Origin: Porphyra umbilicalis
Taxonomy: Eukaryota; Rhodophyta; Bangiophyceae; Bangiales; Bangiaceae
Assembly: GCA_002049455.2 (NCBI GenBank)
Contig: KV919095.1
Coordinates: 1 to 64,000, forward strand
Reading direction: 5' to 3'
DNA length: 64,000 bases
How positions within the stretch are numbered: the first letter of the stretch is position 1; each line of letters starts with the position of its first letter. Below, one piece after another: positions 22,440 through 31,684 of this stretch. The notes under the pieces were generated by a model. That model did not search any database and was not told the origin of the DNA. It saw nothing but the letters and a program-made list of their open reading frames with translations. The translations under genes were made by a program, and so were the position numbers.

Positions 22440-23855
22440 CTAGAAAGAAAGTATGGAAGTGCGAACGGCCCGGCCCGGCAAAGGCCGTCCAGTGAAGAGA
22501 CAAAGCGAGAAAGACAGACGCCGCCCCAAAGAGCAGCCAGTGCTACCAGCACGTGCATGCCATGGTCGTACAGCCAAACACCTCGGGCACCTACCCGATA
22601 CTGTGGGGCCCAGGGCGTCACTCATCCCCGTCCCACTCGTCCCACTCCTCCCCGTCGTCGACATCACCCTCTCCCTCATCGTCTTTATACCCGAGGACCC
22701 CTGCAGCAGAAGCAGCCGCCGAGACTCCAGTACCCCAGCCGTCGTCCTTGCCGCCCCCCCAGCCGTTGCCGTGGGAGTCTGGTCCTGCTCGCTCGCGAGG
22801 ATGACCTTAACGATGACAACTTCATCGTCGTCGTCAGTCGCCGCGGAGGCCGCCACGGCCTTGCCCTTGCCGGTCGACGGACCCCGGCCAGTCGAGGCCA
22901 GGACCTCCCCAGCGCCTTTCCCTCGTGCCCCAACCGAGGCCGCGACGGCCTTTCCCTTCCCCTTGCTCGACGGCGCCCCCTCGGGCCCGGTCACGACCTG
23001 GCCAACGTCCACATCTTGTGCCCCCGCCGAGGGCGACACGGCCTTGACATTGCCATTAGCCGCCACCGCCCGAGCGCCAGACGCGCCGCCAGGCCCGGCT
23101 TCGGCCGCCAAGGCCGCCATCACTACGGCCTGTCCCGGACCCTTGTACGCTTGTTTGATGGCCTTGCAGTTTACATAGGCCATACCGTGCGGCCCGGAGG
23201 CCGCCATGCCCTTCTGGACAAGGCGGTAGCTGCGGCACTCATCCCAATAGAGCTTGGCGGCGGCCCACTGTCGCATCTTGGCCGCGAACAAGCGCTCGGC
23301 CAGCAAGAACGCAATAGCGCGCTGCTCCGGAGTGGCACCGCGCAGGGCCGCCCGCTGCTTGCGCGTTGTCCACTGCAGGCCGAGCACATCTACGGCCTCG
23401 AGCGCGCGGGAAAAGTCGCCGGCTGGAAAGTGGTATATCGCCTCCATCTCCACAACGTCGGCATCGGTCCCATCCTTGGCCGACTTGACGGCCACGACAC
23501 CCCCCGCCTCCTGGCTGCTATCGCCGCGAGTGCTCTGCTTGGAGGTCTTGACGGCCACATCGGCCCGGCCGTCCTCGGCCGCCCTTGCGAACTTGGCCAC
23601 CTTGGGGGCCACACCAGCAATGAGTGGAGCTTCTCTGGCCTTGCGCTTGTCACCTCTGCCGCCGGCCTCGACCGAGGCCGCGCCCCCCGCCGTGGCCGTC
23701 TTCACGGCCACATGCTTGTACTCCTTCTCGGCCTCGTCGGCCTTGCGCATGGCCGGAGAGCTGCCGCGGGTCGTGTTGTTCTCGATGAAGGTAATCGTCG
23801 CCTTGGCCGCGTCCTGGCCAATCTTGGTCGCCTCTGCCATTTCCCGCTCGTACAT
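22440..23855 (-). CDS. Unrecognised Lys/Ala-rich protein with one globular segment
   Basis: The ATG at 23855 opens a 471-residue frame. Residues 1-135 are lysine/alanine-rich with three similar phrases (VAVKTATAGG, VAVKTSKQS, VAVKSAKDG). Residues ~135-235 look globular, with VEMEAIYHFPAGDFSRALEAV, ERLFAAKMRQWAAAKLYWDE and GMAYVNCKAIKQAYKG. Then come basic GKGKAVAAS repeats and an acidic patch DDDDEVVIVK. The last ~100 residues in this frame look spurious; the adjacent frame after a C7 run (22754-22760) reads an acidic, Trp-rich tail ending DDGEEWDEWDGDE at a TGA at 22618, so a one-base indel probably hides the true C-terminus. Family unknown. The pyrimidine-rich leader resembles that of the gene at 26.4 kb. 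Confidence 0.6.
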   Translation of the reverse strand: MYEREMAEATKIGQDAAKATITFIENNTTRGSSPAMRKADEAEKEYKHVAVKTATAGGAASVEAGGRGDKRKAREAPLIAGVAPKVAKFARAAEDGRADVAVKTSKQSTRGDSSQEAGGVVAVKSAKDGTDADVVEMEAIYHFPAGDFSRALEAVDVLGLQWTTRKQRAALRGATPEQRAIAFLLAERLFAAKMRQWAAAKLYWDECRSYRLVQKGMAASGPHGMAYVNCKAIKQAYKGPGQAVVMAALAAEAGPGGASGARAVAANGNVKAVSPSAGAQDVDVGQVVTGPEGAPSSKGKGKAVAASVGARGKGAGEVLASTGRGPSTGKGKAVAASAATDDDDEVVIVKVILASEQDQTPTATAGGAARTTAGVLESRRLLLLQGSSGIKTMRERVMSTTGRSGTSGTGMSDALGPTVSGRCPRCLAVRPWHARAGSTGCSLGRRLSFSLCLFTGRPLPGRAVRTSILSF

Positions 23856-24221
23856 CTCCGGCTGCCGCAAGGAAGTGCGAGCCCAAGGGCCACGCGGCCT
23901 GTCGAGGCCGAACAGATGCAGGCAGGCGGCTCACGGGCAGGCGGACCGACGGCGGCAGAGAGCTGAGGAATGGGAGGTTCCGGCCTCGTAGACGGCGACG
24001 ACGTCAAGCCGGAGTAGGTGCACGAGCAACCTGCGGGCGGCGGGTGAGGTGTAGGCAAGGGAGCAGTGGGTGGTGCGTGGCGGGTGTGCGTGAAAGAGCA
24101 GTGGTGGAAGCACGACATTTCCGCGACGGTGAGCACCCTATGCTGTGATCTGGGCACAGAAGAACCCTTCCGACCACCCGCCCATCCGCTCCACACGTGC
24201 TCTGCAATCCCCCCGCCACCC

Positions 24222-25165
24222 NNNNNNNNNNNNNNNNNNNNNNNNNNNNNNNNNNNNNNNNNNNNNNNNNNNNNNNNNNNNNNNNNNNNNNNNNNNNNNN
24301 NNNNNNNNNNNNNNNNNNNNNNNNNNNNNNNNNNNNNNNNNNNNNNNNNNNNNNNNNNNNNNNNNNNNNNNNNNNNNNNNNNNNNNNNNNNNNNNNNNNN
24401 NNNNNNNNNNNNNNNNNNNNNNNNNNNNNNNNNNNNNNNNNNNNNNNNNNNNNNNNNNNNNNNNNNNNNNNNNNNNNNNNNNNNNNNNNNNNNNNNNNNN
24501 NNNNNNNNNNNNNNNNNNNNNNNNNNNNNNNNNNNNNNNNNNNNNNNNNNNNNNNNNNNNNNNNNNNNNNNNNNNNNNNNNNNNNNNNNNNNNNNNNNNN
24601 NNNNNNNNNNNNNNNNNNNNNNNNNNNNNNNNNNNNNNNNNNNNNNNNNNNNNNNNNNNNNNNNNNNNNNNNNNNNNNNNNNNNNNNNNNNNNNNNNNNN
24701 NNNNNNNNNNNNNNNNNNNNNNNNNNNNNNNNNNNNNNNNNNNNNNNNNNNNNNNNNNNNNNNNNNNNNNNNNNNNNNNNNNNNNNNNNNNNNNNNNNNN
24801 NNNNNNNNNNNNNNNNNNNNNNNNNNNNNNNNNNNNNNNNNNNNNNNNNNNNNNNNNNNNNNNNNNNNNNNNNNNNNNNNNNNNNNNNNNNNNNNNNNNN
24901 NNNNNNNNNNNNNNNNNNNNNNNNNNNNNNNNNNNNNNNNNNNNNNNNNNNNNNNNNNNNNNNNNNNNNNNNNNNNNNNNNNNNNNNNNNNNNNNNNNNN
25001 NNNNNNNNNNNNNNNNNNNNNNNNNNNNNNNNNNNNNNNNNNNNNNNNNNNNNNNNNNNNNNNNNNNNNNNNNNNNNNNNNNNNNNNNNNNNNNNNNNNN
25101 NNNNNNNNNNNNNNNNNNNNNNNNNNNNNNNNNNNNNNNNNNNNNNNNNNNNNNNNNNNNNNNNN
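24222..25165. other. Assembly gap (944 N)
   Basis: Unsequenced bases. The gap truncates the minus-strand gene that starts at 26438. Reading frames drawn across it have no support. Confidence 1.
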
Positions 25166-26438
25166 GTGCCTTCGCGGCCTCCTCGGGCGCCATACTTACG
25201 CGCCAAGCGGGTCCCGCGGCTGCCGCGCGGCTCTCGGCCTCAAAACGAGATAGCAGTGCAGCGGCGGCCGACTCCCGAGTCGCCGCCACTCGCGCAGCGG
25301 CGAGCTCCACTGCAACAGCCGCGGCGCCGTCAGCGTCGGCCCGCTTCTGGATCGCAACCCGCTCGAGGTCCGCCGCGTATTCCTCGAAAGCAGTCTCCCA
25401 ATCAATCGTCCATACGTCGGCGACGTATTGCGCGCAGTGCACCGCCTTCGCCGCAGCGGGGACCATGTCGGCCTTGCCCGAGGCCGTTTCCGCCGGCCTC
25501 GTCGAGGCCAGCACGGCCGCGGCCCGCGCATCTACGGCCGTGCTTGCCTCGGCGAGGCCGGCAGCCGCACAGCCATCAACAGTGGCCGCTGACAGTGACG
25601 ACGCCGACGCCACAACTGCGACAAAACGCGAAGTCACCACCGTGTCGGTCATGGAGACGACGGCAGCCGCCGAGTACGCCGCGTCGTCGTCGTCTTCGGA
25701 GCTGCCGTCCTCCTCCTCCGCGTTGGGGGATGGAACATACTCGGAGCCTGAAGAGTATGAAAACCTCTTACTCGTCTCTGAGTCGCCACTCTCGGCGTAG
25801 CATACAACACCCGTCAATCCTGACATGGTGCTGTCCCCGCTGTCCTGCGACGCGCTCCTCTCGTCGGTGGCATCCGAATCGTGAGAGGGACAGTAGCACG
25901 ACCCCGATGCGCTGCTGCTGCTGTACTCCGATGACAAAGCGGAGGGCGGTGAAGACAGCGACAAGTACCGCTCGTTCATGGCGGCCGCCTCCGGTTCCCC
26001 GCTGGCGGCCGCCATCTCCTCCTCCTTGGCGGCCGCCTCTGGTTTCCCGGTGGCGGCCGCCATCTCCTCCCCCTTGGCGGCCGCCTCTTGTTCCCCGGTG
26101 GCGGCCGCCATCTCCTCCTCCTTGGCTACCACGCCCGCCTCCTTCTTGGCGAGCGCAGCAGCGCCAGCGACGCGCCCGACAACGGCCGCTCGGCGAAGCT
26201 GGAGCACGTGCTTCTGCGCAGCGTCGTCTCCGGCCTCAATGGCCATAGCTCGATCCTTGGCGCGCTCCCGATCCCGCTTCTGCTCTGCGGCAGCGTGCCG
26301 CGCCGCTGCTGAAGCGGCCGCAGCGGCTGCACGAGCCCGCGTCGCGCACGCGCACGCCTCGACAATGCGCTCCAGCTGCTCCACGGAGATAGGAACGGCG
26401 CCGCCACGACCGGCGCCTAGGTTGGCGGCGCCCTCCAT
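25166..26438 (-). CDS. Unrecognised Ala-rich coiled-coil protein, 3' end lost in gap
   Basis: The ATG at 26438 opens at least 424 codons before the gap. The N-terminus (ISVEQLERIVEACACATRAR) leads into an Ala/Arg/Glu-rich segment predicted to be helical, then three 16-residue repeats of the type KEEEMAAATGEQEAAA, then a Ser/Asp/Glu-rich acidic low-complexity region of ~110 residues (SSEDDDDAAYS), and finally an Ala-rich helical stretch with VWTIDWETAFEEYAADLERV. I recognise no domain. The charge pattern and repeats suggest a coding frame rather than chance, unlike the plus frames here. The C-terminus is unknown. Its relation to the gene at 22.4-23.9 kb, same strand beyond the gap, is open. 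Confidence 0.6.
25982..26127. repeat. 48-bp tandem repeat, three copies, in frame
   Basis: Three 48-bp units, each containing GGCGGCCGCCATCTCCTCC, differ at a few positions. Because 48 is a multiple of three they add 16 codons each to the minus-strand gene, typical of repeat expansion within a coding sequence. Confidence 0.9.
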
Positions 26439-27647
26439 GCACGGTCGAGGTGCAAGCCGTCGGGTGCGTCACGGTGAGGGCAGGGTTGAGCGTGCGGGGA
26501 GGGGTGAGGTGCGGGAGGGCGCGCAGTGCGGAGAAAGGTGAGGCTGCGTGGGGGGACGCGGTTGCGGCGGGGGCGTCGGCTTTGCGACAGACTGAGTCCG
26601 GTGAGCAGGCGACACCACACGGTGCCGCTCACATGCCAGTGGACGCACCTGTTGGTCAAGGGACCGCCTGATCGTGAATGAAGGGATCGCTTGCAGGTCA
26701 AAGGACACGCCGGTCCGTTGTCACACGCGGGGGCCGCACGACCAGAAAACCAACACACAAGTGGCACAACGCGTTTCGCACGGGAGGGACGCCGTCATTT
26801 GTCGCCCCTGTCAGCTCAATGACCCACTCCTACGAGGAGATCACGCATGCCATCATCAAACTGATTGGCTGTCACTCACCGAAGAGCAGCCGTCGCATCT
26901 CGCACGAAATATCGGGATGAGCGCGAGACACGGACGCCAGCAAGAAAACGTCATGACCGTTCCACGGGTCGTGCTGATCCTGCGTACGAGCCACGGTTTC
27001 TGACACACTTCTTCGATGGCATGTGCAACGTGTGGTGGGCATGGACCCGCGTGCCGACCGACGAGAGCCTTCCACGTCGTGCTCGACGGAAGCGCCCGCT
27101 ACGCACACGCACTGTGGCGACGGGAAATCCGGTCTAGAGCCGACGTCGTGCGGCCGAAGCGTCCGTGGCATGTTGCGGCCCCAAATCACACGCCGCAGGC
27201 CATATTCGTGCCCTCTGGCGCTGTCGTGGCAGGCCGATTTGAGCCCAATCGGCTGGCTATTGGAGGCAGACAGCTGTATTGGGGCTAAAATGGCTGTTGG
27301 AAACCGCTGCGTGTCACGCATTTAACAACGCTCGTAGACGTCAGCGTCGGAGATCGCGCCGCAGAACCAATCTCGACCACATTCACCTTGAAGTGGCCTG
27401 CAACACGGTGGGCGACCACATTCCATCGTGGAAGCCGGTTCGAATGCGCATGACTCGCGGAACGAGGTTTCCGGATCCTGTCGGCATATGTTCGCAACAG
27501 TAGCCCACTTTAGCCCCCCTCCTGCCGTAAGTCCTGGCTCGTTTCAGCAGGGCTATGGGGACGCGTCGTGGATCCAATCAGAGGCCGCCACGCGCAAGCC
27601 ATTTGGGAATAATTTAAGGTTCCAAACGGCTATTGTTGGAACCGCCC
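26439..27647. other. Intergenic, no supported gene
   Basis: The first ~130 bases upstream of the 26438 ATG are, on minus, a C/T-rich leader with CACCTCACCCC-type tracts. The rest has moderate GC and short overlapping frames without domains. At 27617-27645 a small inverted repeat GGTTCCAA/TTGGAACC adjoins the MITE pair. Confidence 0.5.
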
Positions 27648-27650
27648 TAA

Positions 27651-28194
27651 GAGCATCTCCACCAATGGCTCCAACCGTCCAAACAGCCAAACGTGGCACC
27701 GTTTGGCCAACGGGGGCATTGGTGGAGAAAGCGAGGTCCAAAACTAGTGTGTGACGGTGGTGTGACGGCCCAAAAATAGCACTCCTCACATTTGCTAATC
27801 CCTTAATGCATCTCGTGGTGGCCTCGCGGGATCGCCCTTCTTTTGGAGGTTAAACGGCAGCGCCACTCCAAACAGGCCTGTTTGGAGACGCCCCGAGTCG
27901 TTTGGCCAACCCCTGGTTCCCTGTTCGGACCACGAAAGCCAATGGAAAGCGTGACCCGTGGCTTGCAGACAGTTGCGAGACGATCTGGCAGTCATGTAGA
28001 TTCTCTGTAGTGCATCTGTGGGAATACTGGCGTGCCACAAAAGAGGCCCACCGCCAGAGACGTCGAGGCGAGCCCAAGTTTAAGACGTGATCTGCTTAGT
28101 TTTGGCTCTGCCTTTGGAGAGCCAGTGACAGCGCCACACGTTGCGCACACGTGGCCGTTGGGTTGGACGGTTGGCTCCATTGGTGGAGATGCTC
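27651..28194. mobile_element. Harbinger-type MITE, copy 1
   Basis: A 544-bp element with terminal inverted repeats starting GAGCATCTCCACCAATGG, the consensus start of many PIF/Harbinger MITEs, and ending in its reverse complement (CCATTGGTGGAGATGCTC). TAA flanks both ends (27648-27650 and 28195-28197), the expected target duplication. Short open frames inside are shared with copy 2 but look incidental. It has no transposase and would need one supplied in trans. Confidence 0.92.
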
Positions 28195-28197
28195 TAA

Positions 28198-28749
28198 GAG
28201 CGTCTCCACCAATGGCTCCAACCGTCCAAAGAGCCAAACGTGGCACCGTTTGGCCGTTTGGACGGTTGGAGCACTGGTGGCTGGGATCCGCTCCAGAACT
28301 AGGGTGTGGCGGGGCTGTGACGGCCCAAAAATAGACCGGTTCACATTTTCTAATCCCTTAGTCCATCTCGTGGTGGCCTCGCGGGATCGCCCTTCTTTTG
28401 GAGCTTGAACGGCAGCGCCACTCCAAACAGGCCTGTTTGGAGACGCCCCAAGTCGTTTGGCCAACCCCTGGTTCCCTGTTCGAACCACGAAAGCCAATGG
28501 AAAGCGTGACCCGTGGCTTGCAGACAGTTGCGAGACGATCTGGCAGTCATGGAGATTCTCTGTAGTGCATCTGTGGGAATACTGGCGTGCCACAAAAGAG
28601 GCCCACCGCCAGAGACGTCGAGACGAGCCCAAGTTTGAGACGTGATCTGCTTAGTTTTAGCTCTGCGTTTGGAGAGCCAGTGACAGCACCACACGTTGTG
28701 CACACGTGGCCGTTGGGTTGGACGGTTGGCTCCATTGGTGGAGATGCTC
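28198..28749. mobile_element. Harbinger-type MITE, copy 2, in tandem
   Basis: A 552-bp copy in the same orientation as copy 1, closely similar throughout, starting GAGCGTCTCCACCAATGG and ending GGAGATGCTC before TAA at 28750-28752. It shares the TAA at 28195-28197 with copy 1. Within the first ~95 bases a second inverted repeat (CAACCGTCCAAA ... TTTGGACGGTTGG) makes the left end a hairpin of its own. Confidence 0.92.
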
Positions 28750-28798
28750 TAAAGGCCAGGGAACATGTCGTATCAGATCGGCATTGGTGGCTTTGCTC

Positions 28799-31060
28799 TG
28801 ATCACACGAGGGAGTCGCGTGTCTGTGAATGACCCGAAGCGATCGCTTTGAAACAAAACAGCCGGACAGCTCACAAAGACGAACGAGGGCGGCTAACTCC
28901 ACCTCTTCCGCGTGGCCACGGGCCACGTGGTGCATCGCCGCACTGCTCGCGAGACGGCCGCCGGTCCCGTCATCAGTGGCCGGCAGCGGCGCCCGCTACC
29001 GGCCAATGGCGGCACCCATGGTGGCGGCGTCCACCGACACGGCCGCCGCGAAACGGCGGCGGCGGCGGCGGCAGGACCGTACGCACTGCGGCGGCCGCGC
29101 GCACCGTGGCGCAGGACGCAAATGGTGTCCCTCTGCCGCCACCGGTGCGCCCGCGGGCAGAGGCGCTGGCGCGCCCGTGCGCCGGGAAGGCGGCGTCGTT
29201 GGCGCGTGGCGGGGTGCGTGGTGAGGCACGAGACGGCCGCGCGAGTTGCGAAAGCGCGCAGAGGTCAGTAGGGTAGCCTGGGCGCCGTCCTACGCCAATG
29301 GCGTTTGCAGTTAATGCGTGAGTGCATTGCGCGTGACTGTCCGCGGACCACACGACGCGTGGGCATCGCATCAAGAAATGGCCAACAGCGCATAAAGACT
29401 CGCGTACTCGGCTTGCCGTGCCTGCTCCGCGCGGTGTGCCGCCCTGCCACACGCGAGACGACGGGCGCTCCCGCCAGTGGTGGTCGGCAGCGGCGCCAGC
29501 TGCTGGCCCGTGGCAGCACCCGTCATCCGCCGCCACGGCGACCGTAAAACGGCCGCGGCGGCGGTGGCGCCTCACGCGCGCGGGCGGGAGTTTACACTGC
29601 AGTGCGGCAGGCAGAGGGTACCCTCCTGCCGCCGCTGCTGCTCTTACGTGCGGCGGAGCTGGCGCACCCGCCTGCTACCACGGCGGTACGGTTGGCGCGC
29701 AGCTGGGTGCGTGGCGCGTGGCTGGGTGCGAGGCAAAGCGCGAGACGGCTGCACGGCCGCTGATGAACGTGAGGGGCGGTCTGGACAGCGGTGGGCTGCT
29801 TATGGAATGGTGCTCGTCCATGACTAAGCTAGGCGTGGCGGTGGGTGATGCTCGGCCGTTTTGCTGCCGCTGTGCTCGTACGCGTGACGGCAGTCTGACG
29901 CAGGTGACGGGGTTCGAGTTGCGTTTCTGTTCTCAGTTTCAAAGGCAGCGCTGTGTGGTCCGCGCGAGGGTGCTCGTCTGCAAGTCTGGGTGAGCGCCCC
30001 GCCCGCGCCCGCCAGGTGCAGCGTCGCCCCCCCCCATCCTCTCACCCGCAGCACACCCCGTGTCGGCGCACACCACGAGCAGAACAAGCAATAGTCAAAC
30101 GCAGCCCACACCCTGCGGCCAACGCGGCTGCCCGCATCGCCACGCCACGCCGCGGTGGCCTCCACCACCGCGTGCCGTCGCCGCCACCGCCGACCGCCGA
30201 GATGCACATGTCGCCGCAGCGCGCGGCGCGACGGCGACGCAATCCAATCCCCCCGCCCCCGACCTCAGCCGCCTGCGGCCATGCCGGAGGGGCGGCAACA
30301 GAGCACCCAGCAGCGTGGCGCCCACCCCCCCACACCCCCCACTCACTCCACCCACGCCAGAGTCGTACGAGCCAGAAATTCTGAGTGGCACGATCCGCCA
30401 TAGCACGAAAAGCGCACACACGACAGCGTTTTCTGTCCACATTGACGGTCAAAAGTAGCAACGTTTGCCCCACTGGGCGACGACCGCTGACGGTCTGCGC
30501 GTCAATTATGGGGAACTTGTAGCCGACTTCACGGTGATTCCGAGGTAGCCTACCCGCTGATGAATTGCAAGTCGGGGCGGTGGCCGAGAAAAAGGAAGGA
30601 AAAGCCCTTCATTTGATTTTATTAAAAACGCTGCTTTCTCTCAACCCGCCCGACCACCACGCTGGCCACACGCTCTCGCCGCCTACACACTCGCTCAACC
30701 CACGCGACCTACAGCTCTCATCTACCGCTACTTACCACTCCAAAGCCGGGCCCGCAACCGCTCAAAGTTTGTATGTTACGTCTCAAATGCCCGAGACCCG
30801 TTCCCCCTCACCCTTGGAACGCGCGCCAAGGCACGAGTCCGCGCAACCGAAGTCGAGTGAACCCCTCCACCCTGAACGTCACTATGGACCAGAATAGCAT
30901 AAGCACTGAAGGATCCGCAGGCAAAACGTACAAGGGCCCCAGGCGGACATTTGTTCTCAACCAGCGACCAGCAACACGCAACCAGCAATACGCAACCAGC
31001 AATACGCAACCAGCGACGCGCAACCAGCAGCACGCAACCAGAAAGTTATGCTCAACCCTC
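28799..31060. repeat. X block, copy 1
   Basis: The 2.26-kb block precedes the satellite array and matches 39745-42006 with few substitutions and a net one-base difference. It contains two diverged homologous ~310-bp segments (about 28940-29260 and 29450-29770), both starting near GCGAGACG and ending in GGGTGCG...CGAGACGG, which points to an older internal duplication. An AT-rich island TTTATTAAAAAC at ~30618 precedes a pyrimidine-rich leader and the ATG at 30884. Confidence 0.88.
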
Positions 31061-31684
31061 AACCAGCAAAGCCCGCAACCAGCAACCCGCAACCAGCAAC
31101 CCGCAACCAGAAACAGGCATCCAGTCACAGGCAACCAGAAAGTTCCACGTCAACCCATCATCCATCAACCGAAAATGAGCAACAAGCAAGCACAACGTAC
31201 ATCGTCCGCCAATCACCAAACAGTGGTCAGTATCCATCAACCGAAAATGAGCAACACGCAAGCACAAAGTACATCGTCCGCCAATCACCAAACAGTGGTC
31301 AGTATCCAGCAACCGAAAATGAGCAACACGCAAGCACAAAGCACATCGTCCGCCAATCAGCAAGCAGTGGTTAGTACTTCCGCGCCCAAAGCCGCGCGAG
31401 ACACCGCGGCCACCCCACTTGGCCGGGCGGCGCCTGCAGCGGCCGTCTCTCCTCCGCCACCGCCGCCGCCGACGGCACGCTCGCCGCCGTTGCAACCACT
31501 CCCACCCCCCCCCCCCCCTCACTGCCACCCCCACCCCCGCCCTCACCACCACCCCCACCCCCCCCATCACCGCCACCCCCACGCCCGCTGTCACCGCCAC
31601 CGCTGCCATCGCGGCGGCCGCCACTGCCGCTGCGACAGCCACGCCCCCACCGGCCAGCGCCACACGCCGCCGCCGACGCCGTAG
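30884..31684 (+). CDS. Candidate repeat protein starting in X1 and running through the 72-bp VNTR
   Basis: The ATG at 30884 follows a pyrimidine-rich leader and an AT island. The 266-residue frame begins MDQNSISTEGSAGKTYKG, passes an Asn/Gln/Thr-rich stretch encoded by short minisatellites, then three 24-residue repeats (each MSN..QAQ..., ending QPK), then poly-Pro and His/Pro-rich sequence to a TGA near the end of a C-rich tract. No domain is recognised. The N-terminal 25 residues are the only part not made of repeats, so the case for a gene rests on them and on conservation of the same start in X2. Confidence 0.35.
   Translation: MDQNSISTEGSAGKTYKGPRRTFVLNQRPATRNQQYATSNTQPATRNQQHATRKLCSTLNQQSPQPATRNQQPATRNRHPVTGNQKVPRQPIIHQPKMSNKQAQRTSSANHQTVVSIHQPKMSNTQAQSTSSANHQTVVSIQQPKMSNTQAQSTSSANQQAVVSTSAPKAARDTAATPLGRAAPAAAVSPPPPPPPTARSPPLQPLPPPPPPHCHPHPRPHHHPHPPHHRHPHARCHRHRCHRGGRHCRCDSHAPTGQRHTPPPTP
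30959..31028. repeat. 14-bp minisatellite CAACCAGCAAYACG
   Basis: Five near-perfect 14-bp units, followed by more diverged CAACCAGCAACCCG-like units at each array monomer start. The same run is at about 41905-41974. As 14 is not a multiple of three, each unit shifts the frame, which gives the N/Q/T-rich peptides read here. Confidence 0.85.

Noticed and set aside
24138-26438. A 766-codon frame crossing the N gap
   Set aside because: The part inside and beyond the gap is unsupported because N codons hide stops; only 25166-26438 is kept.
29905-29930. GGGGTTCGAGTTGC resembling a tRNA T-arm
   Set aside because: The stem does not pair and no A box or cloverleaf can be drawn around it.
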